A DNA stretch of 64,000 bases from Acinetobacter lanii (GCF_011578285.1 NZ_CP049916.1:1-64000); one strand, 5' to 3'; positions 11,752 through 21,310 are shown, numbered from the stretch's first letter. Notes: generated from the sequence alone by a model not told the origin. Program-made: numbers and translations.

Positions 11752-12139
11752 GAGGAACAACAAAGCAACGCTTTGTCCGAGCGCAAGGCGAAGCAGGAAT
11801 GCTGAGCAAAGAGGAACAACAAAGCAACGCTTTGTCCGAGCGCAAGGCGAAGCAGGAATGCTGAGCAAAGAGGAAAAACAAAGCAACGCTTTGTCCGAGC
11901 GCAAGGCGAAGCAGAAATGCTGAGCAAAGAGGAACAACAAAGCAACGCTTTGTCCGAGCGCAAGGCGAAGCAAGGATGCTGAGCAAAGAGGAAAAGATAA
12001 AACAACGTTTTATCCCGAGCGCAAGGCGAAGCAGGAATGCTGAGTAAAGAGGAACAACAAAGCAACGCTTTGTCCGAGCGCAAGGCGAAGCAGGAATGCT
12101 GAGTAAAGAGGAACAACAAAACAAGGTTTTGCCTAAGCG
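11752..12139. repeat. Tandem array of 59-base hairpin repeats (six copies plus a partial seventh)
   Basis: Units start at 11752, 11811, 11870, 11929, 11988 (61 bases), 12049 and 12108 (partial). Each begins GAGGAA and contains a short stem with loop AAC. Most copies have CAAAGC-AAC-GCTTTG. The fifth has GATAAAAC-AAC-GTTTTATC, and the partial copy CAAAAC-AAG-GTTTTG. Both arms change together, so pairing is kept while sequence is not. A second small stem AGCA...TGCT is kept in every full copy although its loop varies (GGAA, GAAA, AGGA). The array lies between the 3' end of anmK and the 5' end of the hydrolase. Open frames running through it are by-products of repetition with a unit length not divisible by three. 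Confidence 0.9.
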
Positions 12140-12148
12140 TTGGATAAA

Positions 12149-12353
12149 AGTGGATAATCTAATTAAAGACTGTTGAAAAGCGCTTAATTGAGTAATTTAA
12201 TAATGTATGTTATTGTTTTTAAAAATAAAATTATATTGATTTATGTCTTGTATTGACTATTTATTAAACAATAATTTGAGTGTATTTTGATCTAAAATGT
12301 CGAAAGTGGATTATAAACGTGATTTATCAACAAAAATAAAAAAGTTATCCACA
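12149..12353. promoter_or_regulatory. DnaA-box cluster in an AT-rich gene-free stretch
   Basis: TTATCCACA at 12345-12353 is a perfect DnaA box. TTATCAACA at 12324-12332 differs at one base and lies 21 bases away in the same orientation. AGTGGATAA at 12149-12157 is a one-mismatch box on the other strand. Between them lies about 160 bases of very AT-rich DNA. This could titrate DnaA or act as an auxiliary origin-type element; neither is shown. Confidence 0.5.
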
Positions 12354-12393
12354 GCCGACCAAAGAAGAATGAGCGGCTGTATGAAATTTAAGC

Positions 12394-13521
12394 TTAAACT
12401 GCTGTAATTGTGCCAAGAATGCGATGACCTTGTGCACCTGTCACCTCAGGCAAATTACCACTGAGTTGCTCAACAAACCGCATCGCCAGCCATGCAAAAG
12501 CAGTACCTTCCACCCATGTTGGATCGAGTCCGAGAGCAGTCGTGGTTTGCACCGACCAGTTGTGTTTGCGTAAACGCCAACGCAATTGTTCAAGCAAATA
12601 AGAATTATAGGCACCTCCACCACAGACATAGACTTCGCCTGTATCCATCTCTGAACGATAAATCGCTTTTTTAATGGCACGTGTGGTCAGTTTAAGTAGC
12701 GTGGCTTGGACATTTTCAGGGCTGTCCTCAAGCTCATCATATTCTAAATCATTACGCCAATCCGAAATTTGCTCATCCAACCATTCGAGATTGAAGTCTT
12801 CACGACCGGTACTTTTGGGTGGTTCTTTCGAGAAAAAGTCATGCTCTTGTAGGCGTTCAAGTAAGGCACGAATCGGTTGACCATAGGCAGCCCAATTACC
12901 ATTTTCATCATAAGGCTGACCGGTATAACGGTGACACCATGCATCCATTAAAATATTAGCAGGACCAGTATCGAAACCATAGACCCCTTGTGGGTTACCC
13001 GCAGGGAGCATGCTGACATTGGCAATACCACCGAGGTTGAGAATCACACGATGAATCGAATCATGTTGGAACAGTGCTTGATGGAAGGCTGGAACAAGTG
13101 GTGCACCTTGTCCGCCTGCTGCCATATCACGACGGCGGAAATCAGAGACCACTGGAATTTGTGTGATTTCAGTGATGATGTTCGGATCACCAATTTGTAG
13201 TGTGAAGCCATGCTCAGGTCGATGGCGAATGGTTTGACCATGTGAGCCAATCGCACGGATTTGTGCTTTATCTAATCCATTTTCAGCAATCAGTTGATTT
13301 ATCCCATGACCAATCATTTGTGCCAAAGCCACATCGGCTTTGCCCATGCGATCAATTTCATTGTCATCCGGTAAGGTCAATGCCATGAGTTCATCGCGTA
13401 GATCAGGATCAAAAGGAAGACTTAAGGTGGCATGTATTTTTAGTGGATCAAATGAAGCAGCAACAAAATCGACGCCGTCCATGCTGGTTCCAGTCATTAC
13501 GCCAATATAGATTGTTGTCAT
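12394..13521 (-). CDS. anmK: Anhydro-N-acetylmuramic acid kinase
   Basis: AnmK opens and phosphorylates 1,6-anhydro-MurNAc to MurNAc-6-phosphate, feeding cell-wall sugar recycling in the cytoplasm. The protein has the ATP-binding GVMTGTSMDGVD start, QGAPLVPAFH, the FDTGPANILMDAW block, KSTGREDFN and CGGGAYN, as in the E. coli enzyme. I chose the ATG at 13521 (375 residues, MTTIYIGV) because this places the GVMTGTS motif where the family has it. A longer frame reaches 13572 but adds 17 unrelated residues. The gene is divergent from tyrS. Downstream lie DnaA boxes and the repeat array, and no clear terminator. Confidence 0.93.
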   Translation of the reverse strand: MTTIYIGVMTGTSMDGVDFVAASFDPLKIHATLSLPFDPDLRDELMALTLPDDNEIDRMGKADVALAQMIGHGINQLIAENGLDKAQIRAIGSHGQTIRHRPEHGFTLQIGDPNIITEITQIPVVSDFRRRDMAAGGQGAPLVPAFHQALFQHDSIHRVILNLGGIANVSMLPAGNPQGVYGFDTGPANILMDAWCHRYTGQPYDENGNWAAYGQPIRALLERLQEHDFFSKEPPKSTGREDFNLEWLDEQISDWRNDLEYDELEDSPENVQATLLKLTTRAIKKAIYRSEMDTGEVYVCGGGAYNSYLLEQLRWRLRKHNWSVQTTTALGLDPTWVEGTAFAWLAMRFVEQLSGNLPEVTGAQGHRILGTITAV

Positions 13522-13602
13522 GTGAGATAGTTCGCCTGCAATCTGCTGAAAAAATGTTAGTATATCGCACAAATTGAATAACTGACGTATTTGGGTTTTG
13601 TG

Positions 13603-14817
13603 ATGTCAAATTTCCTGCCAGCTGAAGAACAACTTGCCCTCATTAAACGAGGCACTCATGAAATTATTTCTGAGGAAGATCTGCTCAAAAAACTGAAAAA
13701 AGATCGTCCTTTGAAAATTAAAGCCGGTTTTGACCCGACTGCACCTGACTTGCATTTAGGTCACACGGTTTTGATCAATAAGCTAAAAGTGTTCCAAGAC
13801 TTAGGTCATGAGGTTTATTTCTTGATTGGTGACTACACCGCAATGATCGGTGACCCAACAGGGAAGAGTGCAACACGTCCACCATTGTCTCGTGAACAAG
13901 TATTGGAAAATGCCAAAACTTATCAAGAACAAGTATTCAAAATTTTGGATCCAAACAAAACCAAAGTGGTGTTTAACTCTGAATGGTTTGCACAAAAAAC
14001 TGCGGCAGATTTGATTCAGTTGGCATCACAGCAAACGGTTGCACGTATGCTCGAGCGTGATGACTTCACCAAGCGTTATAACAACCAACAACCGATTGCG
14101 ATTCACGAATTTTTATACCCATTGGTACAAGGTTATGACTCTGTTGCGTTAGAAGCCGATGTTGAGTTGGGTGGTACAGACCAAACTTTCAACTTGTTGA
14201 TGGGTCGTACTTTGCAAGGTCGTTATGATCAAGAAGCGCAAGTGTGTATTACCGTGCCGATTCTTGAAGGTTTAGATGGCGTCAATAAAATGTCTAAATC
14301 GTTAGGTAACTACATTGGTGTATTTGATGCTCCGGGTGCGATGTACCAAAAAGTGCTTTCAATGCCAGACAGCTTGATTGAACGTTATTTTGATTTGCTC
14401 AGCTTTAAATCAATTGAAGAAATTCAACAATTGTTGAAAGAAATCGAAGAAGGTCGTAACCCACAGGAAGTGAAGAAGATTCTTGCACTTGAGTTGGTTG
14501 AACGTTTCCATGGTGCGGAAGCTGCTGCGAATGCACATAAAGGTGCAGGGAACATTATCACTGAAGGTGAGTTGCCTGAAGGTACCCCTGAAGTGACCAT
14601 TTCACGTGCCGAGTTTGGTGGTGAAATGTTTATTGCGTCAATCGTACGTGCTGCGGGCTTAACTAAAAATGCCGCACAAGCGAAAGATGCTGTTTCACGT
14701 GGAGCCGTTAAAGTGGATTGGCAAGTGGTGGATGCATCATTCTCTATCAATGAAAATAAAACGGTAATTGTGCAAGCCGGTAAAAAAGCCATTGCGCAAG
14801 TGACGTTCACTGACTAA
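13603..14817 (+). CDS. tyrS: Tyrosyl-tRNA synthetase
   Basis: This class I synthetase charges tRNA-Tyr with tyrosine. The 404-residue protein has HLGH (the HIGH motif) at 51-54, the tyrosine-pocket region GGTDQTFN, and KMSKS at 229-233. A C-terminal S4-like RNA-binding domain follows ([15 protein letters not shown]). The ATG at 13603 gives the family start [10 protein letters not shown]. An upstream TTG at 13591 would add four residues but has no support. No strong ribosome site is visible. It is transcribed away from anmK with an 81-base shared promoter gap and ends at a strong terminator. Confidence 0.96.
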   Translation: MSNFLPAEEQLALIKRGTHEIISEEDLLKKLKKDRPLKIKAGFDPTAPDLHLGHTVLINKLKVFQDLGHEVYFLIGDYTAMIGDPTGKSATRPPLSREQVLENAKTYQEQVFKILDPNKTKVVFNSEWFAQKTAADLIQLASQQTVARMLERDDFTKRYNNQQPIAIHEFLYPLVQGYDSVALEADVELGGTDQTFNLLMGRTLQGRYDQEAQVCITVPILEGLDGVNKMSKSLGNYIGVFDAPGAMYQKVLSMPDSLIERYFDLLSFKSIEEIQQLLKEIEEGRNPQEVKKILALELVERFHGAEAAANAHKGAGNIITEGELPEGTPEVTISRAEFGGEMFIASIVRAAGLTKNAAQAKDAVSRGAVKVDWQVVDASFSINENKTVIVQAGKKAIAQVTFTD

Positions 14818-14842
14818 TAGCGCCTGATCCAAATTAGGTTCG

Positions 14843-14873
14843 AAAAAGCCATCCTTAGCGGATGGCTTTTTTT
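14843..14873 (+). terminator. Terminator after tyrS
   Basis: AAAAAGCCATCC pairs with GGATGGCTTTTT around TTAGC, followed by further T residues. Confidence 0.9.
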
Positions 14874-14981
14874 ATTGCGCAAAGTGACATTGATGATTTT
14901 TTAATATCTTTGATTATTTTTGGTTGTTGTCATCAGAATCATTTAAAATGCGCCATCCAAGACGCAAACAGTTAAATATTC

Positions 14982-16919
14982 ATGATTCAGTTAGACCAAC
15001 TTACGATTCGACGCAGTGGACGTATTTTATTTGAAAAAGCATCTATGCAATTGCATCCAGGTTGGAAAATTGGTCTAACCGGGGTCAATGGTGCCGGTAA
15101 ATCCACACTGTTTTCTGCGCTACTCGGTGGCATGGAATCTGATGGTGGTTCATTGACACGTCCTGCTGTCTGGACTGTGGCACACATGGCGCAAGAAATC
15201 AAAGCGCTGGATATGAAAGCGATTGATTTCGTTTTGTCGGGTGATGAAGAGTATTGGGATATTCAGCATAAACTGGATCATCCTGATCAATTGTCGAATG
15301 ATGAATTAGCACATTTGTATGGTCGTTTTGATGAAATTAATGGCTATTCAGCGGCATCCAAAGCATCACAATTGATGGCCGGTTTGGGTTTCTTTGAGCA
15401 TCAGTCTGAACTGAGTGTTTCAAGTTTCTCAGGGGGTTGGCGTATGCGTCTGAACTTGGCGCGTACCTTGATGAGCCGTTCAGATCTATTACTCCTCGAC
15501 GAACCGACCAACCATTTAGACTTAGATGCAATTCTATGGTTAGAAGATTGGCTCAAAGCCTATGAAGGGACATTAGTTCTAATTTCACATGACCGTGATT
15601 TCTTAGATGCAATTACCGATCATATTCTCCATATTGAAAATCGTGAATTGACCTTATATACAGGCAACTATTCGACTTTTGAACGCACCCGTAGTGAACG
15701 TTTAGCACAGCAACAACAAGCCTATGAAAAGCAATTAGAAACCCGTGCGCATCTACAAAAATATATCGACCGATTCAAAGCACAAGCAACCAAAGCCAAA
15801 CAAGCACAAAGCCGTATTAAACAGCTTGAGCGTATGCAGGAATTATCTGCTGCACATGTCGATACGCCGTTTACCTTTAGTTTCCGTGAACCAACGAAGA
15901 TGAGTTCACCATTGCTACAGCTTGAACATGCTGATATTGGCTATGGCGACAAACTGATTGTGACCAATGTAAACCTACAAATTACCCCGACCAGCCGTAT
16001 TGGTTTACTCGGGATGAATGGTGCAGGTAAATCGACACTGATTAAATCATTGGTGGGTGATTTGGAATTGCTTAAAGGTCAACGCAAAGATTCTGAACTG
16101 TTAAATATCGGTTACTTTGCACAGCATCAAATGGATGCTTTGGACGGCAATGCCAGCCCGATGTTGCAGTTAGCCCGTATCGCCGATAAGAAAATCAGTG
16201 AAGCAAGTTTACGTTCATTCTTAGGTAGTTTTGGTTTTTCTGGCGAACGTATGGATACCCCAAGTGAGAGCTTCTCAGGTGGTGAACGTGCACGTTTAGC
16301 TTTGGCTTTAATCGTATGGCAACGTCCAAACGTTTTGATTCTAGATGAGCCGACCAACCATTTAGACTTGGATATGCGTCATGCACTCACGATGGCCCTT
16401 CAAGACTATGAAGGCGCAGTGGTGTTGGTATCGCATGAGCGTCAATTGGTGGCGAGTGTCTGTGATGAATTGATCTTAGTGCATGGTGGTGTGAGCCGTG
16501 AGTTTGAAGGTGACTTGGTTGCCTATGCAGACTGGTTACGCCAAGCCCGTATTGAAATGATGAAAAATGGTCAAAAGCCTGCAGCTCCTGTGAGGTCTCA
16601 AGTGGTGGATAAACCTGTCGCTTCAAAAGGGGATAAAGAAGCACAGCGTAAAGAAGCTGCACGTCGCCGTGAACTCAGCCGTCCTGTACGTAAGAATATT
16701 GAAAAATTGGAAGCTGAAATTTCTAAGATTCAACCTCGCTTAGCGCAGATCGAAGAAGCGTTGGCAGACACAGCTTTATACGATGCTTCACGTAAAGATG
16801 ATTTGTTGAAACTCATGAATGAACAAACTGAGCTAAAAGGCAAGTTAGAGCAAGCAGAAGAAAAAATGCTTGAACTGATGATGGAACTCGAAGAGTTAGA
16901 AAGTTCGTTTGATGAGTAA
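14982..16919 (+). CDS. yheS: ABC-F family ATPase, YheS type
   Basis: ABC-F proteins carry two ATPase domains and no membrane part; they act on the ribosome rather than in transport. The 645-residue protein has a first domain with Walker A GVNGAGKS (34-41), signature SGGWRMRL and LLLLDEPTNHLD. A linker rich in Gln and Lys comes next. The second domain has GMNGAGKS, FSGGERARL and LILDEPTNHLD. The C-terminal 100 residues are a charged coiled coil. The overall pattern, including the WLEDWLK and HQMDAL blocks, follows E. coli YheS more closely than Uup. It stands alone between two terminators. Confidence 0.88.
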   Translation: MIQLDQLTIRRSGRILFEKASMQLHPGWKIGLTGVNGAGKSTLFSALLGGMESDGGSLTRPAVWTVAHMAQEIKALDMKAIDFVLSGDEEYWDIQHKLDHPDQLSNDELAHLYGRFDEINGYSAASKASQLMAGLGFFEHQSELSVSSFSGGWRMRLNLARTLMSRSDLLLLDEPTNHLDLDAILWLEDWLKAYEGTLVLISHDRDFLDAITDHILHIENRELTLYTGNYSTFERTRSERLAQQQQAYEKQLETRAHLQKYIDRFKAQATKAKQAQSRIKQLERMQELSAAHVDTPFTFSFREPTKMSSPLLQLEHADIGYGDKLIVTNVNLQITPTSRIGLLGMNGAGKSTLIKSLVGDLELLKGQRKDSELLNIGYFAQHQMDALDGNASPMLQLARIADKKISEASLRSFLGSFGFSGERMDTPSESFSGGERARLALALIVWQRPNVLILDEPTNHLDLDMRHALTMALQDYEGAVVLVSHERQLVASVCDELILVHGGVSREFEGDLVAYADWLRQARIEMMKNGQKPAAPVRSQVVDKPVASKGDKEAQRKEAARRRELSRPVRKNIEKLEAEISKIQPRLAQIEEALADTALYDASRKDDLLKLMNEQTELKGKLEQAEEKMLELMMELEELESSFDE

Positions 16920-16927
16920 TGAGTGAT

Positions 16928-16958
16928 AAAAAAGTCCAATTTAGATTGGGCTTTTTTT
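16928..16958 (+). terminator. Terminator after yheS
   Basis: AAAGTCCAAT pairs with ATTGGGCTTT (one G-T pair) around TTAG, followed by T residues. It faces the convergent small membrane-protein gene and may serve both. Confidence 0.8.
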
Positions 16959-16966
16959 ATGCTTTA

Positions 16967-17386
16967 TTATTTTTGATCATTAAACAGCGGTTTATACAAT
17001 TGAGGCATGATTAAAATCATCAATAACATACCAGAACAGATATAAGCGAGATCATTAAAGAGCGCCGCAGAACTGGTCATATAGAACCACTGCATATAAG
17101 GCATAAAATATATAAGAAAAGAGGGAATAATCGTAAAGAGATAAGCTTTTCTTGCCCATTCTTTTCGCAGAAGAAGTCCTATGACAATAATCAAAAGAAT
17201 CATTCCAACAATCAGCATCACTGATATTTCCCACATCTGCGGTTCAATATAGAGGGTTTCATCAAGCAGTTTTAATTCAGGATGATTGCTCAGCATATCG
17301 ATGCCACCAGCAATGAAAGGTAAGATAAATTGCAAGATAATCAACGCATAATAAATCGATAAGGGAATAGTGGTTTTGTTATTCAT
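16967..17386 (-). CDS. Small membrane protein of unknown function
   Basis: I do not recognise this 139-residue protein. It shows about four membrane segments: one near residues 9-27, one near 56-74, one near 83-100 and one near 110-127. Charged patches between them (RKEWARK) suggest an inner-membrane protein. There is no signal peptidase site and no catalytic motif. No convincing ribosome site precedes the ATG at 17386. It stands alone between the yheS and dnaK terminators, transcribed in the same direction as dnaK. The reading frame is supported by its consistent hydrophobic pattern; the function is open. Confidence 0.65.
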   Translation of the reverse strand: MNNKTTIPLSIYYALIILQFILPFIAGGIDMLSNHPELKLLDETLYIEPQMWEISVMLIVGMILLIIVIGLLLRKEWARKAYLFTIIPSFLIYFMPYMQWFYMTSSAALFNDLAYICSGMLLMILIMPQLYKPLFNDQK

Positions 17387-17436
17387 GAGGATGTATTTCT
17401 TATCATTCTAAAATACAGATTATAAGATTTTAAGCA

Positions 17437-17467
17437 AAAAAAACCGCGCTTTCGCGCGGTCTTTTTG
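17437..17467. terminator. Terminator after dnaK
   Basis: ACCGCGC and GCGCGGT pair around TTTC, with A-rich sequence on the left and T5 on the right. It ends the minus-strand dnaK transcript. Confidence 0.88.
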
Positions 17468-17499
17468 TTAACTCTTTTGAGTTGAATTAAAGTGACAAA

Positions 17500-19443
17500 T
17501 TATTTTTTGTCATCTTTAACTTCAGTGAACTCAGCATCTACAACGCCATCATCCGCTTTCTTCGCTTGACCCGCATCGCCACCTTGGAATGCATTTGGAT
17601 CAAAACCTTCAGCACCACCTTGACCTTGAGCAGCTTCGTAAGCACGTTGGCTGATCGGCATGATGATATTTTGAAGCGCTTCAGTTTTCGCTTTGATTGC
17701 ATCTACATCATTCTCTTTTGTAGAAGCTTCAAGTTCAGAAACTGCAGTTTCAATCGCAGATTTTTCATCAGCAGTCACTTGCTCGCCAAGATCTTTCACT
17801 GCTTTATTTGCAGAAGCAACTAAAGCATCCGCTTCGTTACGTGCTTTTGCAAGCTCTTCAAACTTACGATCTTCTTCAGCATTCGCTTCAGCATCTTTAA
17901 TCATCGCTTCAATTTCAGCATCGCTCAAACCAGAGTTTGCTTTAATTTGAATTGATTGCTCTTTACCCGTGCTCTTGTCTTTTGCAGATACTTTCAAGAT
18001 ACCATCAGCGTTGATGTCGAAAGACACTTCAATTTGTGGCACACCACGTGGAGCAGGTGGGATATCGCCCAATTGGAAGTTACCGAGCAATTTGTTTTGC
18101 TGTGCCATTTTACGTTCACCTTGGAACACAGAAATGTCTACAGCAGGTTGGTTGTCCGCAGCAGTTGAGAACACTTGAGATTTCTTCGCAGGAATCGTGG
18201 TGTTTTTCTCAATGATTGCTGTTAACACGCCACCCATAGTTTCGATACCAAGAGTAAGCGGAGTAACGTCAAGAAGAAGTACGTCAGTTTTGTCACCTGA
18301 AAGTACCGCACCTTGAATCGCAGCACCCATTGCTACAGCTTCGTCTGGGTTCACGTCTTTACGTGGCTCACGACCGAAGAACTCTTGTACTTTTTGTTGT
18401 ACAAGTGGCATACGAGACTGACCACCCACAAGAATTACGTCAGAGATGTCAGAAGTCGAAAGACCTGCATCTTTAAGTGCAATCTTACATGGCTCAATCG
18501 TACGCGCAACCAAGTCAGCAACCAAACCTTCAAGTTTAGAGCGAGTTACGTTGATCACTAAGTGTTTAGGACCAGTCGCATCTGCTGTGATATATGGCAG
18601 GTTGATTTCAGTTGCGTTTGAAGAAGAAAGCTCGATTTTTGCTTTTTCAGCCGCTTCTTTTAAACGTTGTAACGCAAGTGGATCTTGTTTCAAGTTTACG
18701 CTTTGCTCTTTCTTGAATTCTTCAACTAAGTATTCAATTAAAGCGTTATCGAAGTCTTCACCACCTAGGAATGTATCACCGTTGGTAGACAATACTTCGA
18801 TTTGTTGGTCGCCATCAAGGTCAGCGATTTCGATGATTGATACGTCGAACGTACCACCACCCAAGTCGTATACAGCAACTTTACGGTCGCCTTCTTTTTT
18901 GTCCATACCGAACGCAAGCGCAGCAGCAGTTGGTTCGTTGATGATACGTTTAACTTCTAAACCTGCGATTTTACCCGCATCTTTCGTTGCTTGACGTTGC
19001 GCATCGTTGAAGTAAGCAGGAACAGTAATAACAGCTTCTGTTACTGTTTCACCTAAGTAGTCTTCTGCAGTTTTCTTCATCTTTTTCAAGATTTCAGCAG
19101 AGATTTGTTGTGGCGCAAGTTTTTTATCGTTTACATCAACCCAAGCATCGCCATTGTCTGCTTTGATGATTTTGTATGGGACAAGACCGATATCTTTTTG
19201 AACGGCTTGATCTTGGTACTTACGACCGATCAAACGTTTGATCGCGAACAATGTGTTTTTAGGATTGGTTACTGCTTGACGTTTAGCAGATTGACCCACA
19301 AGGATCTCGCCATCTTTGTACGCAATAATAGACGGCGTTGTACGCGCGCCTTCAGCGTTGTCGATTACTTTAACTTTGTCGCCTTCAAGTACTGCTACAC
19401 AAGAGTTTGTAGTACCTAAGTCAATACCAATGATTTTAGCCAT
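17500..19443 (-). CDS. dnaK: Molecular chaperone DnaK (Hsp70)
   Basis: DnaK binds exposed hydrophobic peptides in an ATP-controlled cycle with DnaJ and GrpE. The 647-residue protein has the actin-like ATPase domain first, with [13 protein letters not shown] at residues 6-18 and [13 protein letters not shown] near 200. The hydrophobic linker [13 protein letters not shown] follows, then the substrate-binding domain, a helical lid, and an acidic tail with the Gly/Ala-rich end typical of DnaK. A heat-shock promoter lies 51-78 bases upstream, and a terminator follows. grpE lies upstream on the same strand; dnaJ is not in the window. Confidence 0.98.
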   Translation of the reverse strand: MAKIIGIDLGTTNSCVAVLEGDKVKVIDNAEGARTTPSIIAYKDGEILVGQSAKRQAVTNPKNTLFAIKRLIGRKYQDQAVQKDIGLVPYKIIKADNGDAWVDVNDKKLAPQQISAEILKKMKKTAEDYLGETVTEAVITVPAYFNDAQRQATKDAGKIAGLEVKRIINEPTAAALAFGMDKKEGDRKVAVYDLGGGTFDVSIIEIADLDGDQQIEVLSTNGDTFLGGEDFDNALIEYLVEEFKKEQSVNLKQDPLALQRLKEAAEKAKIELSSSNATEINLPYITADATGPKHLVINVTRSKLEGLVADLVARTIEPCKIALKDAGLSTSDISDVILVGGQSRMPLVQQKVQEFFGREPRKDVNPDEAVAMGAAIQGAVLSGDKTDVLLLDVTPLTLGIETMGGVLTAIIEKNTTIPAKKSQVFSTAADNQPAVDISVFQGERKMAQQNKLLGNFQLGDIPPAPRGVPQIEVSFDINADGILKVSAKDKSTGKEQSIQIKANSGLSDAEIEAMIKDAEANAEEDRKFEELAKARNEADALVASANKAVKDLGEQVTADEKSAIETAVSELEASTKENDVDAIKAKTEALQNIIMPISQRAYEAAQGQGGAEGFDPNAFQGGDAGQAKKADDGVVDAEFTEVKDDKK

Positions 19444-19493
19444 TTGGATGTTTCCTCAAAAATATTTTTGCAATTGTTTATGCTTGTTATCCG

Positions 19494-19521
19494 ATATGAG
19501 AGCCAATGATTTTTTTTCAAG
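19494..19521 (-). promoter_or_regulatory. Heat-shock (sigma-32) promoter for dnaK
   Basis: On the minus strand CTTGAA (19521-19516) is followed after 15 bases by CTCATAT (19500-19494). This fits the sigma-32 pattern CTTGAA-N11-16-CCCCAT(N)T. It lies between grpE and dnaK, so dnaK has a promoter of its own. Confidence 0.7.
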
Positions 19522-19608
19522 TAAAATATTTAAAAAAATTTCACAAACTCTCGAAATACTTACATTTTGAGCCAATTCAGCGCGATTGAATCGCACTCAA
19601 ACTTTAAA

Positions 19609-20157
19609 TTATTGACCAACCATCACCATGGCAGGGCGGAGTAAACGACCTGCAAGGGTATAACCTTTTTGCAACACCACACCAATTTCACCCGCTTTCG
19701 CATCTGGAGAAATACCCACAGCTTGATGAAGGTCTGCGTTAAAACCATTTGCAGTATCGACTGCCACCACACCAAATTTTTCTAAAGTGGTCAGCAATGA
19801 TTTAAGCGTCAGTTCTACACCTTCAGACAATGGTGTTTTCTCTTCGCCTGCCGCTTGTAGTGCACGTTCCAAATTATCGACAGAATCGAGTAATTCTTTG
19901 GCAAATTTCTCTAAAGCAAATTTTTTCGCAGTATCTGCTTCACGTTCTAAACGTTCTTTGGTTTTTTCAGCTTCGTATTTTGCATTGGCAGCAACGGCTT
20001 TTTCATATTTAAGACTTTCAGACAAATTCACGATTTGCGCCTGAAGATCTTCAACTGTCACTTCAGCTTGTTCTGTTTCAGCTTGCGCATTTTCGACTTG
20101 TGCTTCAGCTTGTTCAGATTGAAGGTCTTGAGTTTGTTCGTTCTGATCATTTGTCAT
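19609..20157 (-). CDS. grpE: Nucleotide exchange factor GrpE
   Basis: GrpE is the DnaK nucleotide-exchange factor. The 182-residue protein begins with an acidic Gln/Glu-rich tail, continues with a long helix (about 40-110) and ends in the beta domain with [11 protein letters not shown] and [12 protein letters not shown] chose the ATG at 20157 ([10 protein letters not shown]) because GGAGATC lies eight bases upstream and family members start this way. The open frame runs back to 20265, but that part overlaps the leader of the heat-shock transcript. It is upstream of dnaK with a 165-base gap that holds a second promoter. Confidence 0.95.
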   Translation of the reverse strand: MTNDQNEQTQDLQSEQAEAQVENAQAETEQAEVTVEDLQAQIVNLSESLKYEKAVAANAKYEAEKTKERLEREADTAKKFALEKFAKELLDSVDNLERALQAAGEEKTPLSEGVELTLKSLLTTLEKFGVVAVDTANGFNADLHQAVGISPDAKAGEIGVVLQKGYTLAGRLLRPAMVMVGQ

Positions 20158-20266
20158 GGAAGATCTCCGTTTAAATGGGTTTTTAAACATGTACAGTCCT
20201 TGGGGCGTCAGGGTTAACCGCGTTAATACTGAACTGCCATGAGTGTTTAATTTGTCAATACACAAG

Positions 20267-20294
20267 AAATGTGGGCGAGCAGAGAAAATTCAAG
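20267..20294 (-). promoter_or_regulatory. Heat-shock (sigma-32) promoter for grpE
   Basis: On the minus strand CTTGAA (20294-20289) is separated by 13 bases from CCCACATTT (20275-20267), a close match to the sigma-32 consensus. The start site would fall about 100 bases before the grpE ATG. Confidence 0.75.
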
Positions 20295-20445
20295 CTTAAA
20301 ATCAGTTTATTTCGTCAATTTTAATGAGCTTTTATAAAGCGATACAAAATGACATAAACCAGAGCAACTGTTTTAGTTACATAAAAAAACATAAGGAGTA
20401 GAAAAGTGAACGGCATGAAAGTGTGAATTGGTTCTCAAATTGTGG

Positions 20446-20629
20446 CATAATTACCCTAAGTTATAGATATTTATATAAAAAAAATATTAAATCATATAAA
20501 TGAAATCTTTCAGTATTATTTTTATCCGCTGTATTATCTTTAACCAGATACTCACGCTGTAGTTTCTATTTATTTTTTAGCTTATGCTTTTTCATAGCTC
20601 GTCCAACCTCCTTGGATGAGCTTTTTTTT
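20446..20629 (+). ncRNA. Candidate small RNA ending in a terminator with a CCUCC loop
   Basis: No gene lies between grpE (minus) and 20956, yet a strong plus-strand terminator ends here. The 11-base arms at 20596-20606 and 20612-20622 pair with one G-T, the loop is exactly CCTCC, and eight T residues follow. The stretch before it is U-rich, as in Hfq-binding RNAs. CCUCC is the core of the anti-Shine-Dalgarno sequence, so the loop could pair with ribosome sites of messages. The 5' end is uncertain; CATAAT at 20446-20451 is a weak -10 candidate and the transcript would start a few bases later. Confidence 0.45.
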
Positions 20630-20703
20630 GTCTTTTTTTCAGTCTAAAGACTCATTTTACATTGTAAATTTATAGTCCATAAATATTACCAATGTTATTT
20701 TTA

Positions 20704-20731
20704 AAGCCATATTTTAACTAAGATATGGCTT
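20704..20731. other. Perfect hairpin in the gap before the small lipoprotein gene
   Basis: AAGCCATAT and ATATGGCTT pair perfectly around a 10-base loop. The flanks are AT-rich but lack a clean T-run. The rest of 20630-20955 is AT-rich without other clear signals; it presumably carries the promoter of the next gene. Confidence 0.4.
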
Positions 20732-20955
20732 GAATTTTCTGATATTTTAAATAAAAAAACCCATAAAAATATAGCCTTAATTTTAAATTTTTAAAAAATA
20801 TCAGCTTCGAGATCAGTTTTACTAGGTTTTTCAGAACTACAACCTGAACACGTTAAAACCCTAACCAACGACATACGTAGAATTTTAAAAATTTAGGAAT
20901 GATAGTCACACGAAGTTAAATCTGATTTCGTTATTTCAAATAAAGGAATACCTCT

Positions 20956-21213
20956 ATGAAAAAATTAGGTCTGTTATCACTTATTTTAGCTGGTGCAAGT
21001 TTAACAATGGTGGGTTGTGAGTCGACCAAGTCAACTGAGACTGCACAAAGTTCACAACAAGTGGGTCAAGAAAGTGCGATCGCACAATCTGCGACAGTAG
21101 ATGCCGATGTGCAATCAGGGGCAGCTGTGCAAGCTGATCCAACTTTACAACAAGCAGAACCCGTTCAAGTCAGCCCAGTGACTGATGCACCATCGGCTGA
21201 AGCACCTCAATAA
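20956..21213 (+). CDS. Small acidic lipoprotein of unknown function
   Basis: The 85-residue product has a lipoprotein signal peptide with the lipobox TMVGC, giving lipid attachment at C21. The mature 65 residues are low in complexity, rich in Ser, Ala, Gln and Val, acidic, and have no cysteine beyond the first. AAAGGAA before the ATG at 20956 is a good ribosome site. A strong terminator follows. The residue after Cys21 is Glu, not Asp, which by the usual rule favours outer-membrane sorting. I do not recognise a family. Confidence 0.7.
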   Translation: MKKLGLLSLILAGASLTMVGCESTKSTETAQSSQQVGQESAIAQSATVDADVQSGAAVQADPTLQQAEPVQVSPVTDAPSAEAPQ

Positions 21214-21310
21214 GATTTGGTTTTGATCCATTGAATTGAAGATTAAAGAGAGTCGTCTGCTGAGTTGAATACAGTAGTCTCTTAGTACAGAGACATCTCA
21301 GAATAGTCAG

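Noticed and set aside
11702..12124. Long open frames on the minus strand across the hairpin array
   Set aside because: The 59-base unit cycles the same peptides through all three frames, with no ribosome site or family match; this is an effect of the repeat.
13522..13572. N-terminal extension of anmK
   Set aside because: The 17 extra residues do not fit the family, which starts just before GVMTGTS, and they would take up the divergent tyrS promoter.
20158..20265. 36-residue extension of grpE
   Set aside because: The extension falls in the leader after the heat-shock promoter, and the downstream ATG has a good GGAG site.
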